Positions 17,274 to 27,984 of a stretch of DNA of 64,000 nucleotides are shown here, in pieces. The stretch's first letter is position 1; the number at the start of each line of letters is the position of its first letter. A program made the translations under genes and the position numbers. Source of the stretch: Asinibacterium sp. OR53 (GTDB taxonomy: Bacteria > Bacteroidota > Bacteroidia > Chitinophagales > Chitinophagaceae); assembly GCF_000515315.1 (NCBI RefSeq), contig NZ_KI911562.1, positions 1,694,505 through 1,758,504 of the forward strand, given 5' to 3'. Under the pieces are notes generated by a model. That model saw only the letters and a list, made by a program, of their open reading frames with translations. It did not search any database and was not told the DNA's origin.

Positions 17274-19035
17274 ATGAAGCAATCAGCAGCAAATAAATAC
17301 TGGTGGATAGCACTGACAGCTATTTTTGTAGCGGTTGTTTATCTCTCTTCTTTCATTCATGAACGGATAGACCTCACTGCTGAAAAAAGATACAGCCTTT
17401 CACCCCGCCACTACCCGTTTGTTAAAAGATATGAATGAAGTAGTGCAGGTGCAGGTATTCCTTACAGGTGACCTGCCATCCGACTATAAAAAACTGAGCC
17501 TCGCTACCAAAGAACTACTGGAAGAATTCAACAGCCTCTCCGCCAACCAGATTCGCTTCAGTTTTGAAAAACCGGGCGAAGGCATTCGAAATGATACGGT
17601 GAAGATGGCCCTGTACGATAGCCTGGCCCACTTAGGTGTGGTATTTGAGAACAATGAATCTGTTTCTGCACGCAATGAACAATCTACCAACAGGCTCATC
17701 ATCCCTTCAGCACTGGTTACTTTGGGTCATCACAAACCCATCGCCATTGACCTGCGCAGCAGCCGCAGGATATACAAGCAATACAATGTGATCACCGACC
17801 AGCCGCAGGAAGATGTGGAAGCTACGCGCAATGCGGCGGAAGCCTTGCTTGAATATAAATTTGCTAATGCCATTGACAAGCTCACCCGCAAATACGTACC
17901 TACAGTAGTTTATGCAGTAGGCAACGGAGAACCCATTGACATGAAAGTGAATGATCTCGGTGAGAGTTTGCGCAACGATTACAAGCTGGCCATCTTTGAC
18001 CTCAAAAAAGGTTTTCCCGATGCTTCCCAGATAGATGCACTGATGATCGTGAAACCTACGGAAACATTCTCTGATGAAGACAAACTGAAACTCGATCAGT
18101 ATGTAATGAATGGCGGCAAGGTCATTTGGTTCATAGATAAACTTCATGCGGAGCTCGACAGCCTCATGCGCAGCAGAGCCGAGTACACCGCTTATGACCG
18201 GGGGCTTAACCTGGATGATCTCCTGTTCAAATATGGCGTTCGCATCAATGGAGATTTGTTGCAGGACCTGAACTGTTCCAAGATACCCCTTGTAACAGGA
18301 ACGAATGCCGACGGCTCTCCCCGTATGCAACGCATCCCCTGGCCTTACTATCCTTTTTTATCGGCACACAGCGATAATCCGATTTCGAAGAATATCGACA
18401 GGGTACTGCCTTTGTTTCCGTCGAGCATTGACACGGTGAAAGCGGTTGGTATCAGTAAAACCATTTTACTGGCATCAGATACGAACAGCCGGCGGCTGGC
18501 TTCACCTGCCATTGTAAGTATCAATAGCGTGAAGAATAACGAGGATTTCATGAGCTTCAACCAGAGCTATGTGCCCGTAGCAGTGTTGCTGGAAGGGAAG
18601 TTCCATTCCTTTTTCGCAAACAAAGCCGGTATCGGTTTGTCAGACTCGGTGCAGCGCGCCAGCGGCAGGGCTTTTCTTTCCAGTGCCGCGAAAGAAAGCA
18701 AGCAGATCGTTGTATCCGATGCAGATATCGTTACCAATATGGTGAGTAATACCATGGGGCCCCTGCCAATGGGTGAATTGCCCCTGGAAAATTACCGCTT
18801 TGCCAACCGGGAATTCTTCCTCAACTGCATCGATTACCTGGTAAGCCACAACCAGCTTTTTGAGAGCAGGAACAAAGACCTGGTGCTGCGGTTGCTCGAC
18901 AAACGCAAAGTAGAAGAACAACGAAACACCTGGCAGTTCCTGAACATTGTATTGCCCATTGCGCTGGTAGTACTGGTGGGTCTTCTATATCAATGGAGAC
19001 GGAAAAAGAAATACGGTACTATCTTTACATCCTAA
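17274..19035 (+). pseudogene. gldG: gldG, gliding-motility ABC auxiliary protein, interrupted by a frameshift
   Basis: GldG is a membrane-anchored substrate-binding-like subunit of the Gld ABC transporter. The reading frame opens at 17274 (MKQSAANKYWW, helix, then DLTAEKRYSLSP) and is expected to continue as ATTRLLKDMNEVVQVQVFL, but one extra C in the CCCC run at 17403-17406 sends it to a stop at about 17440. The remaining 540 codons are intact in the +1 frame, ending with a C-terminal helix (VLPIALVVLVGLLY). Removing one C restores a normal protein of about 586 residues. It may be a real inactivating or phase-variable change or a sequencing error. Downstream-only translation would lack the membrane anchor. 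Confidence 0.85.
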
Positions 19036-19045
19036 GCATATTTGC

Positions 19046-19975
19046 ATGACCACCGACCAGCTTGTTTACCTCATCTTCGGCATTGTACTTGTACTGGCTA
19101 TTGCGTTGGACCTGGGCTTGTTAAGTAAGAAAAACGCAGTGATCACCATCAGACAAGCACTGCTCCAAACCCTTTTCTGGGTGGTGTTGGCCATGGCTTT
19201 CTTTGCTTTCCTGTGGGTAGAAGAGGGCTCCAAATTATCTTTTGAATACCTCAGCGCCTACCTGATGGAATGGAGCCTGAGTATCGACAATATTTTTGTT
19301 TTCATTCTCATCTTCACCGCTTTCAAAGTAAAGGAGAAATATTATCCGCGGGTATTATTGGCAGGCATACTCATGGCCATCCTGTTCCGCATTATTTTTA
19401 TCACGATCGGAGTAGCACTGGTGGAACGGTTCAGTTGGGTACTCTATATTTTCGGCGCATTCCTGTTGTACACGGGTTATAAAATGTTTACCAGCAATGA
19501 AGAAGAACAATTTGAACCGCATGATACTAAAATATATCGCTTCCTGAAAAAATACCTCCCGCTGGCTCCTACAGATGGAAACGGCAAATACATCATCCGG
19601 GTGAACGGCAAGCCGGCGTATACTACTTTATTTGTGGTGATTGTGCTGCTGGCCAGCATCGACCTCGTATTTGCACTGGATTCCATTCCGGCGGTGATGG
19701 GTATTTCAAGGGATAAACTGATCATCTATACGTCCAACACCTTTGCCGTATTGGGATTGCGCTCGCTCTTTTTCGTTTTGCGTGGCGCCGTATCACAGTT
19801 CGAGTACTTGCAACAGGGTATTGCCATTGTGCTGGTATTCATCGGTGCAAAAATGCTGGGAGAACATTTTATCAGTGAATGGATCGATAAAACAGCACAG
19901 GTATTCATTTCACTGGGTGTGATAGTAGCTTGCATCAGCGGATCGATCGTATATTCTATTTACCGGAAAAAATGA
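19046..19975 (+). CDS. TerC/Alx-family membrane protein
   Basis: A 309-residue inner-membrane protein with about nine helices. Family signatures are EWSLSIDNIFVFILIF and SIDLVFALDSIPAVMGI, each with the acidic residue thought to bind metal. Relatives export Mn2+ (Alx/MeeF type) or are linked with tellurite resistance. Metal export is the likelier role here, by family knowledge. It starts 10 bases after gldG, and its stop overlaps the murF-alr start (ATGA), so it is translationally coupled to a cell-wall gene. Confidence 0.85.
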   Translation: MTTDQLVYLIFGIVLVLAIALDLGLLSKKNAVITIRQALLQTLFWVVLAMAFFAFLWVEEGSKLSFEYLSAYLMEWSLSIDNIFVFILIFTAFKVKEKYYPRVLLAGILMAILFRIIFITIGVALVERFSWVLYIFGAFLLYTGYKMFTSNEEEQFEPHDTKIYRFLKKYLPLAPTDGNGKYIIRVNGKPAYTTLFVVIVLLASIDLVFALDSIPAVMGISRDKLIIYTSNTFAVLGLRSLFFVLRGAVSQFEYLQQGIAIVLVFIGAKMLGEHFISEWIDKTAQVFISLGVIVACISGSIVYSIYRKK

Positions 19976-22485
19976 TCACTTACCAGGTTCAACATATAGC
20001 CGATATCATACATGCCGAAGGGCCTGTTACCAGCCATGCGGTGATTGAACACCTGCTGATCGACAGCAGGAAAGTGGTGTTTCCCGGAACTTCCCTGTTC
20101 TTTGCTATTACAGGGCCGCGGCGTGATGGACACCAGTTCATAGCTGAAGCGTATGAAAGAGGCATCCGTTGTTTTGTAGTAAAAAAAGAGTTTGATGCCC
20201 ACTCCTTTGAACAGGCAACTTTTTTAAAAGTGCCCGATGTATTATTAGCCCTTCAGCAACTGGCGGCATATCATCGCAATCAATTCAATATTCCGGTGAT
20301 CGGCATCACCGGCAGCAATGGTAAAACGATCGTCAAAGAATGGCTGTACCAGTTGATGCATGCCAACCAGCACATCGTTCGGAGTCCGCGCAGCTATAAT
20401 TCCCAGATCGGTGTTCCGCTCAGTGTATGGCAAATGCAGCCGGAACATACGCTGGGTATTTTTGAAGCAGGCATTTCTGCTGCGCATGAAATGGACAAAC
20501 TGGAACCTGTGATCAGACCCACCATTGGCATCTTCACGAATATCGGCGAAGCGCACAGGGAAGGTTTTGAAAATGACCGGCAGAAAGCAAGGGAGAAAGC
20601 ACAACTTTTTTCACACGTTACACAATTGATATTTTGCCGCGAAGCCCTGGCACCGGCTCTGTATCCCGATGGGAAAGACCGCGCATTTTTTCAACCCGAT
20701 TGTAATTTCTTCAGTTGGAGCCGTATCGAAAATGCTACGCTGCGCGTCACAACCGAAGAAAAACAATCCGGACAAACCTTTATCACTGCGCAATACCAGC
20801 AAAGAGATATCCGTATAACAATACCTTTCACCGACCGTATTTCAATCGACAATGCCATCACCTGTTGGTGTGTGCTGCTGATGCTGGGATATGATGAAGC
20901 AGAGATACAGCAACAGATGCTGCAACTGGAACCTGTAGAAATGCGCATGCAGTTGAAGAAAGGAGTGAACAATTGTTACCTGCTGAACGATAGCTATAGC
21001 AACGACACTTCATCGCTCTACCTGGCCCTTGAATACCTGAAACAACAGGCAGGCGGGCATCGCACCACGTTGATCATATCCGACATCCTGCAATCGGGAC
21101 AACCGGAAGAGATATTGTATCATGAGTTGGCTGAACAATTGGTGTTACACGATATTGACCGTGTTATAGGCGTTGGACAAGCCATATCCCGTTACAGGCA
21201 TTTGTTTGAGCGGGTAATGCAGAACGCGGAACGCGGAACGCAGCATGCAGCGCAGTTTTTCGATTCTACAGAATCTTTTTTGCAACAGGCCAATACCAAC
21301 CAGTTCAGGGATGAATACATACTGCTGAAAGGTGCGCGTGTGTTTGCTTTTGAACGCATCAGTCATTTACTGGAACAGCAGGTGCACCAGACTGTGATGG
21401 AGATCAGCCTTACGGCCATGATCCATAACCTGAAAGAATACCAAAAGCATTTACAACCGGCCACCAAAGTAATGGCCATGGTAAAAGCGTTCAGCTATGG
21501 TAGCGGCAGTGCAGAAGTGGCTAGGGTGTTACAGTTTCATAAAGTAGATTACCTGGCAGTAGCTTATGCAGATGAAGGTGTTGAGTTGAGAAAGGCCGGC
21601 ATCAGTTTACCCATTATGGTGATGAATGCCGATGAAGCCAGTTTTGATTCGTTGGTCACTTACGACCTGGAGCCTGAGATCTATTCTTTTTATATCTATC
21701 ATGCTTTTCATCATTACCTCAACAGCCAGGGCATTGGCCAGTTTCCTGTACACATCAAATTCAATACGGGGATGAACCGGCTGGGGTTTGAGACCGGTGA
21801 AGCGAAAGCCATTTGTGTGCTGTTGCATGAACATAGGACCATGGTGGTGAAGTCGGTATTCAGTCACCTCGCCGGAAGCGAAGACCCGGACCTGGATGCA
21901 TTTACCCATGAGCAAGTGGCACTGCTGGAGCAGGCTTGCCTGGTGATGCAACAGCAATTGGGCTATGATTTCATCAAACATATTTCCAATACGGCTGCAA
22001 TTTTACGCCACCCCCGTTACCAGTTCAATATGGTGCGGTTGGGTATTGGTTTATATGGGGTGGACAGCGCGAACGACCAGACCTTATCACTGCAGCCGGT
22101 GGCTAGCCTGCGCACGACCATCGCACAACTGCGAAAGATTGGCAAAGGAGAAAGTGTGGGCTACAACAGGAAGGGCGTGGTGCAGCGCGATAGCATCATC
22201 GCTACCATCCGGATCGGCTATGCGGACGGGTACAGCCGGAAAATGGGCAATGGAAAGGCGCAGGTATACATAAGCGGGCAAAGAGCACCCGTCATCGGCA
22301 ATATTTGCATGGATATGACCATGGTGGATGTGACCGATATAAGCAGTGTACGGGAGGGTGATGTGGTGGAAATCTTCGGGCATCACATTGGTATACAGGA
22401 GTTGGCTGCCTGGGCGGGGACCATTCCTTACGAAGTGATGACGGGTATCAGCCAACGGGTGAAAAGGGTGTATGTAGAAGAGTAA
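19972..22485 (+). CDS. murF-alr: MurF-alanine racemase fusion
   Basis: An 837-residue bifunctional protein. Residues about 1-465 are the UDP-MurNAc-tripeptide:D-Ala-D-Ala ligase (ATP loop GITGSNGKTIVKEW near residue 113, LNDSYSNDTSS substrate loop). Residues about 475-837 are a PLP alanine racemase (PLP lysine Lys505 in MVKAFSYGSGS, catalytic Tyr731 in VGYNRKG). The fusion makes and consumes D-Ala in one polypeptide and is well known in Bacteroidota. The ATG overlapping the terC stop is preferred to an upstream in-frame ATG inside terC. Confidence 0.95.
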   Translation: MITYQVQHIADIIHAEGPVTSHAVIEHLLIDSRKVVFPGTSLFFAITGPRRDGHQFIAEAYERGIRCFVVKKEFDAHSFEQATFLKVPDVLLALQQLAAYHRNQFNIPVIGITGSNGKTIVKEWLYQLMHANQHIVRSPRSYNSQIGVPLSVWQMQPEHTLGIFEAGISAAHEMDKLEPVIRPTIGIFTNIGEAHREGFENDRQKAREKAQLFSHVTQLIFCREALAPALYPDGKDRAFFQPDCNFFSWSRIENATLRVTTEEKQSGQTFITAQYQQRDIRITIPFTDRISIDNAITCWCVLLMLGYDEAEIQQQMLQLEPVEMRMQLKKGVNNCYLLNDSYSNDTSSLYLALEYLKQQAGGHRTTLIISDILQSGQPEEILYHELAEQLVLHDIDRVIGVGQAISRYRHLFERVMQNAERGTQHAAQFFDSTESFLQQANTNQFRDEYILLKGARVFAFERISHLLEQQVHQTVMEISLTAMIHNLKEYQKHLQPATKVMAMVKAFSYGSGSAEVARVLQFHKVDYLAVAYADEGVELRKAGISLPIMVMNADEASFDSLVTYDLEPEIYSFYIYHAFHHYLNSQGIGQFPVHIKFNTGMNRLGFETGEAKAICVLLHEHRTMVVKSVFSHLAGSEDPDLDAFTHEQVALLEQACLVMQQQLGYDFIKHISNTAAILRHPRYQFNMVRLGIGLYGVDSANDQTLSLQPVASLRTTIAQLRKIGKGESVGYNRKGVVQRDSIIATIRIGYADGYSRKMGNGKAQVYISGQRAPVIGNICMDMTMVDVTDISSVREGDVVEIFGHHIGIQELAAWAGTIPYEVMTGISQRVKRVYVEE

Positions 22486-22522
22486 TGAATCCTATCTTTG
22501 ATTGGTTTTTAAAATAAAATAA

Positions 22523-23176
22523 GTGAAAGCAAAACATGTGTTTTTTATCATCCTGGGGGTGATACTGTTAGACCAGGCATTAAAATTTTACATTAAACTG
22601 AATTATTATGCAGGCGAAGAACATGCCGTATTAGGCAGTTGGTTCAACCTGCATTTTGTAGAAAACGAGGGGATGGCCTGGGGTTGGAAATTCGGCGGCG
22701 GCTTTGGAAAAATTGCCCTGACCTTGTTTAGGCTGGTGGCCGTAGTTTGGGGTACTTTCTTATTGAAAGACTTTATTCGAAAAAAATACCATCGTGGATT
22801 TATTGTCTGCGCAGCACTGATCTATGCAGGCGCCTTGGGAAACCTGATCGACAGTTTGTTTTATGGATTGATTTTCGATAACAGCAACCAGTTCTCACAA
22901 AACATTGCCCGGCTGTTTCCTCCGGGAGGCGGATATGCCGGTTTGTTCCACGGTAAAGTAGTGGACATGCTGTATTTCCCTATAATCAGAAATGCGCATT
23001 TCCCATCATGGGTGCCTTTCTGGGGTGGGGAAGAGTTTGAATTTTTCCGCCCGGTATTCAATATTGCCGACGCTTCTATCTCTCTTGGCGTGATCCTGAT
23101 CCTTATCTTTCAAAACCGGTTCTTCAAGAAAGAACAGCTTATGAAAAAGGCTACCCTTGAGCAGGGCAGCCTTTGA
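22523..23176 (+). CDS. lspA: Lipoprotein signal peptidase
   Basis: A 217-residue four-helix aspartyl protease that removes signal peptides from diacylated prolipoproteins. The two catalytic aspartates are in GALGNLIDSLFYG and VFNIADASISLGV. FVENEGMAWG is the conserved motif after helix 1. It has a longer loop between helices 3 and 4 than E. coli LspA (about 165 residues there), which is usual in Bacteroidota. The start is GTG. It follows murF-alr on the same strand, and the many lipoproteins in this window are its substrates. Confidence 0.94.
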   Translation: MKAKHVFFIILGVILLDQALKFYIKLNYYAGEEHAVLGSWFNLHFVENEGMAWGWKFGGGFGKIALTLFRLVAVVWGTFLLKDFIRKKYHRGFIVCAALIYAGALGNLIDSLFYGLIFDNSNQFSQNIARLFPPGGGYAGLFHGKVVDMLYFPIIRNAHFPSWVPFWGGEEFEFFRPVFNIADASISLGVILILIFQNRFFKKEQLMKKATLEQGSL

Positions 23177-23182
23177 TTGAAT

Positions 23183-23300
23183 CGTCACCCTGAGCGAGCG
23201 AAGCGAGTCGAAGGGGCTGCCGAGGGATCTGCCCGAACTTTCAGCAGGTCCTTCGACTCGCTTCGCTCGCTCAGGATGACGACCTCGCTCAGGATGACGG
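23183..23300. repeat. Dispersed palindromic repeat, copy B with an extra half-unit
   Basis: Left arm CCTGAGCGAGCGAAGCGAGT and right arm ACTCGCTTCGCTCGCTCAGG are exact inverted copies. An extra 19 bases (ACCTCGCTCAGGATGACGG) repeat the right edge. It lies between convergent lspA and a lipoprotein gene. Confidence 0.9.
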
Positions 23301-23309
23301 CGTTTTGTT

Positions 23310-24353
23310 TTATTTAATCGTTGCTGTTTTTAAAGTAATGGCCTGCGTGGTTCCTCCGCTTCTCGGGAACACCTGATCAACCAATCCTGTTCCCCTTGCA
23401 TAATAAGCGGTTCCTTCTGCAATCTTGGTAAAGCCTGTTGTGCTGCCTGAGGCCTGGAACTGTATTTCACGCTTCATTGCAATTACATCGGAATAAGTGG
23501 TTCCGCCGGCAACATAAGGTGTGCCTTTCTGTATCACCGTAAACAATGCCTGGGAAGTACCGGATTGCCCTTTATACCAGGAAGTGCCTGGCTGTGACAC
23601 AGTCCAGGTATCGCCCACATTTGCGCTTTCTTTCATGAACGGGTAACTGATATAACTCTTGGCCACTGGAACGATCGAATCCAATACCGTGGTATAGTCG
23701 AACTCGATGGTACTGTACGCATAATAATTGCCCTTGCCATCTTTAGCGAAATAATAACTTGCTTTGTTGTTCATACTATCCACCTGCTGGAACTCAAAAT
23801 AAGTAAGCGTATCGATGGGATAGGTATTGGTAAGTACAGTAGTGGTGAACCAGTTGGGCGGTGTTTGAAGTGGTGGTACAAACTGGTACGTCCAGCTGGA
23901 CCCGAAAGTATTGGGAAAATAATCATTGTTGGCGCCAGGATTGGCAGATGAAAGCGAGAATGTACAAACACTACCATTGAAGGTTAATACAAAACCGCTT
24001 TTTTGTGGCAGGATGGGTTTACCTTTTGCCCTTACTTTAACCAGTACGGCGCCTGTTTGTGTTGCGAAGCCGGAATCGATGAACCATAGACCGTTTACGG
24101 TATCACTGGTGATCTTATATTTGCCCTGGGCGGTGAAATTTACATTAACCAATGCGTAGTTGCTGTCGCCTACAGACTGCCCTACCACATAGCCTCCTTT
24201 GACTATGATATTTTTACAGTTGCCGGCTGAATCGGTGAGGGTTCCCTTGGCGCTACCGCCGAGTCCCGTGGTTTCGAGACTTAGCTCCTTGGAACAGGCG
24301 CTGAAGAAAATTGCAATGAGAAAAAAAGAAAAAAAGAGGGTAGTTTTTTTCAT
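23310..24353 (-). CDS. Hypothetical lipoprotein
   Basis: A 347-residue predicted lipoprotein: MKKTTLFFSF then a lipobox FFSACSKE (Cys about residue 20). The start is set at the ATG just before that signal. The rest is beta-rich with many Thr/Ser and aromatic residues (DYFPNTFGSSWTYQFVP). No named family is recognised; similar proteins are common as surface or periplasmic proteins in Chitinophagaceae. It lies downstream of hemL on the same strand, separated by about 160 AT-rich bases, so it is probably an independent unit. Confidence 0.6.
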   Translation of the reverse strand: MKKTTLFFSFFLIAIFFSACSKELSLETTGLGGSAKGTLTDSAGNCKNIIVKGGYVVGQSVGDSNYALVNVNFTAQGKYKITSDTVNGLWFIDSGFATQTGAVLVKVRAKGKPILPQKSGFVLTFNGSVCTFSLSSANPGANNDYFPNTFGSSWTYQFVPPLQTPPNWFTTTVLTNTYPIDTLTYFEFQQVDSMNNKASYYFAKDGKGNYYAYSTIEFDYTTVLDSIVPVAKSYISYPFMKESANVGDTWTVSQPGTSWYKGQSGTSQALFTVIQKGTPYVAGGTTYSDVIAMKREIQFQASGSTTGFTKIAEGTAYYARGTGLVDQVFPRSGGTTQAITLKTATIK

Positions 24354-24512
24354 GGTTCTTGGATTGTTGGATACTGGTGCTGATTTCAAGAGTGAAATTT
24401 AACGAATTACGCAGCCCGGTTACATTAAATTAGTCGTTTTTTATAATTGTTACTCAATAATTTAATGAAAATCGGCCAGCTTAACCGCAAAATCGGCTAT
24501 GTATAGCAAAAA

Positions 24513-25799
24513 TCATGCTATTTCTTTCAGGCTCTCAGCTGCAGCTTCGATGGTCTGGTCGATATCGGCTCTGGTGAGTGCATTGTTCAGGAACCAGCTT
24601 TCAAAAGCAGAAGGAGGCAGGTAAATACCTCTTTTGAGCATGGCATGGAAAAACAGCTTGAACAATTCATTACGGGCAGCCGCGGCGCTGGCAAAATCAG
24701 TCACGGGATGATCGCTGAAATGCACACTGATCATGGAACCCAGGCTGTTGATCACATAGGGAATACCAGCAGCTTTGAGTACCTTGTTGAGGCCCGTGTG
24801 CAGGTAGCTGGTCTTTTCATCCAGCTCCTGGTAGATAGCGGGGTTCTGTTTTAATTCCTGTAACAGGGTGTAACCGGCGATCATGGCAATGGGATTACCA
24901 CTCAAAGTGCCCGCCTGGTATACATTACCCAGGGGAGCTATTTTTTCCATGATGGCTTTTTTACCTCCGAATGCACCTACCGGCATACCACCTCCTATCA
25001 CTTTGCCGTAAGTAACGAGATCGGCGGCTATGCTTAATTTTTCCTGGGCGCCCCCGGAAGCCAGCCTGAAACCGGTCATCACTTCATCAAAGATCAATAC
25101 CATGTTTTCCTCATCGCATATGGTGCGGAGTCCTTCCAGGAATCCGGGCTGTGGTAAAATACAACCCATATTGCCGGCAACGGGTTCTACGATGATCGCT
25201 GCTATTTCATTTTTATGTGTTGTTACCAATTGTTTTACTGCTTCCAGGTCGTTGTATGCACAGGTAAGCGTATCGTTGGATACGCCGCCTGTTACCCCCG
25301 GAACGGTCTGGATATTGAAAGTAGCTACACCACTGCCCGCTTTAACCAGGAAGGCATCCGCATGACCATGATAGCAACCTTCGAACTTGATGAATTTATT
25401 CCTGCCGGTATATCCCCTCGCCAGGCGAAGGGCGCTCATGCAGGCTTCGGTACCGCTGCTGACCATGCGTATCAGGTCTACATTGGGAGCCATGGACCTG
25501 ATCAACTCGGCCATCTCAACTTCGAGCAGGGTAGGCGCTCCGTACGAAGTGGACAATAATGCTTTCTCCTGGATGGCTTTGACTACGGGTTCATAAGCAT
25601 GGCCGAGGATCATCGGCCCCCATGAAGCGATATAGTCTATATATCTGTTGCCATCAGCATCATACAAATAAGCGCTTTTTGCTTTTTCAATAAATAAAGG
25701 CGTACCACCTACACTTTTAAAAGCCCGCACAGGCGAGTTTACGCCGCCGGGAATACTTTGTTGCGCGCGTTCGAAGAGGAGTTTGCTTTTTTCGTACAT
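24513..25799 (-). CDS. hemL: Glutamate-1-semialdehyde 2,1-aminomutase
   Basis: A 428-residue PLP enzyme that turns glutamate-1-semialdehyde into 5-aminolevulinate, the second step of the C5 route. SIPGGVNSPVRAFKSVGG at the N-terminus, RMVSSGTEACMSALRLARG and the PLP lysine in TYGKVIGGGMPVGAFGGK are all family signatures. It is the last gene of the minus-strand hem set, separated from hemB by repeat copy C. Confidence 0.96.
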   Translation of the reverse strand: MYEKSKLLFERAQQSIPGGVNSPVRAFKSVGGTPLFIEKAKSAYLYDADGNRYIDYIASWGPMILGHAYEPVVKAIQEKALLSTSYGAPTLLEVEMAELIRSMAPNVDLIRMVSSGTEACMSALRLARGYTGRNKFIKFEGCYHGHADAFLVKAGSGVATFNIQTVPGVTGGVSNDTLTCAYNDLEAVKQLVTTHKNEIAAIIVEPVAGNMGCILPQPGFLEGLRTICDEENMVLIFDEVMTGFRLASGGAQEKLSIAADLVTYGKVIGGGMPVGAFGGKKAIMEKIAPLGNVYQAGTLSGNPIAMIAGYTLLQELKQNPAIYQELDEKTSYLHTGLNKVLKAAGIPYVINSLGSMISVHFSDHPVTDFASAAAARNELFKLFFHAMLKRGIYLPPSAFESWFLNNALTRADIDQTIEAAAESLKEIA

Positions 25800-25835
25800 G
25801 GAGTTGTTTTCTAATTGTAAAAGTTAACAATGGCA

Positions 25836-25936
25836 CGTCATCCCGAGTCTCCTCGAGCGTCATCCCGAGCGCAGCTGAGGGATCTGTCCGAGTGTTCAGC
25901 AGCTCCCTCGACTCGCTTCGCTTGCTCGGGATGACG
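25836..25936. repeat. Dispersed palindromic repeat, copy C
   Basis: CGTCATCCCGAG is present twice at the left (a partial unit, then a full one) and CTCGGGATGACG at the right. It belongs to the C/G subtype (CATCCCGAG with CTCGGGATG). It lies between hemB and hemL. Confidence 0.88.
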
Positions 25937-25943
25937 TGCTAAA

Positions 25944-26930
<987 letters not shown>

Positions 26931-26950
26931 TTAATTAGTCATTTTATCTC

Positions 26951-27037
26951 CGTCATCCTGAGCGAGCGCAGCGAGTCGAAGGACCTCATTAAGTCTTCAG
27001 CAGGTCCTTCGACTCGCTGCGCTCGCTCAGGATGACG
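26951..27037. repeat. Dispersed palindromic repeat, copy D
   Basis: It has near-perfect arms of about 36 bp around a 15-base centre. The left arm contains GCGAGCGCAGCGAGTCGAAG and the right arm CTTCGACTCGCTGCGCTCGC. Both arms carry a change relative to copy B (GCAGC/GCTGC instead of GAAGC/GCTTC), a matched double change. It lies between hemF and hemB. Confidence 0.92.
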
Positions 27038-27051
27038 TATTATTTGTATCA

Positions 27052-27984
27052 TTAAACCCACGCTCTTGGTTGTAAGCAAATTTTCAATAACTCTTCTTCC
27101 TTGCTTCCTTTCTTGGGTTGATGATCGTACACCCATCTCGCTCTTGGCGGTAAGCTCATCAAAATACTTTCCGTTCTGCCGTTGGTTTTGAGTCCGAAAA
27201 TAGTACCACGGTCGTGGATGAGATTGAATTCTACATAGCGACCCCTGCGGATCTCTTGCCATTCTGTTTCTCTCGCGCCGTATGCATGCTCTTTTCGTTT
27301 TGCAACGATGGGCAGATAAGCCTCCAGGAATGCATTTCCGTTGGCTTGTTGAAAAGCGAACAACTTCTCCAGTTCGTTTTCATCTTTAGGGCGAAGGTGA
27401 TCGTAGAATATACCACCAATGCCCCTGGTCTCTTTATTGCGATGCAGGTTCACAAAATAGTTGTCGCACTGCGCTTTGTATTTCGTGTAAAGATCCTGGC
27501 CAAACGGATCGATACTGTTCTTCAGCGTCTGGTGAAAATGACGGGCATCTTCTTCAAACAAATAATAAGGCGTGAGGTCGGTGCCGCCGCCAAACCACCG
27601 GTCGATAATGTTTCCCGATGCATCGTACAATTCAAAATAGCGCCAGTTGGCATGAACGGTAGGCACATAAGGATTCAGCGGATGGATCACGAGCGACAGT
27701 CCACAGGCAAACCATTGGTCGCCATCGAGCTGTAGCTGGCTGCGCATGGGAGCATTTACTTTACCACTCACCACAGAAGTATTGACACCACCTTTTTCAA
27801 ACACAGCTCCATCGCTGATGACGCGGGTCTTGCCACCTCCGCCTTCTTCGCGCTTCCATTGGTCTTCTTTGAAAACGGCATTTCCATCAACATCTTCCAG
27901 GCCTTTGCATATACGGTCCTGCAAGCTGTGTATATAATCTATCCAGCGGTCACGAAACAAAATATGATGGTGCTGTTCAGGCAT
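27052..27984 (-). CDS. hemF: Oxygen-dependent coproporphyrinogen III oxidase
   Basis: A 310-residue cofactor-free oxidase that decarboxylates coproporphyrinogen III to protoporphyrinogen IX using O2. The signatures [30 protein letters not shown] and a C-terminal [18 protein letters not shown] are clear. Its start overlaps the hemE stop by 8 bases. Presence of the aerobic enzyme here implies oxygen-based heme synthesis; no anaerobic hemN is in the window. Confidence 0.96.
   Translation of the reverse strand: MPEQHHHILFRDRWIDYIHSLQDRICKGLEDVDGNAVFKEDQWKREEGGGGKTRVISDGAVFEKGGVNTSVVSGKVNAPMRSQLQLDGDQWFACGLSLVIHPLNPYVPTVHANWRYFELYDASGNIIDRWFGGGTDLTPYYLFEEDARHFHQTLKNSIDPFGQDLYTKYKAQCDNYFVNLHRNKETRGIGGIFYDHLRPKDENELEKLFAFQQANGNAFLEAYLPIVAKRKEHAYGARETEWQEIRRGRYVEFNLIHDRGTIFGLKTNGRTESILMSLPPRARWVYDHQPKKGSKEEELLKICLQPRAWV

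Noticed and set aside
17403-17406. CCCC run in gldG as a proven phase-variation tract
   Set aside because: Four bases is shorter than usual slippage tracts; a sequencing error or simple mutation is as likely.
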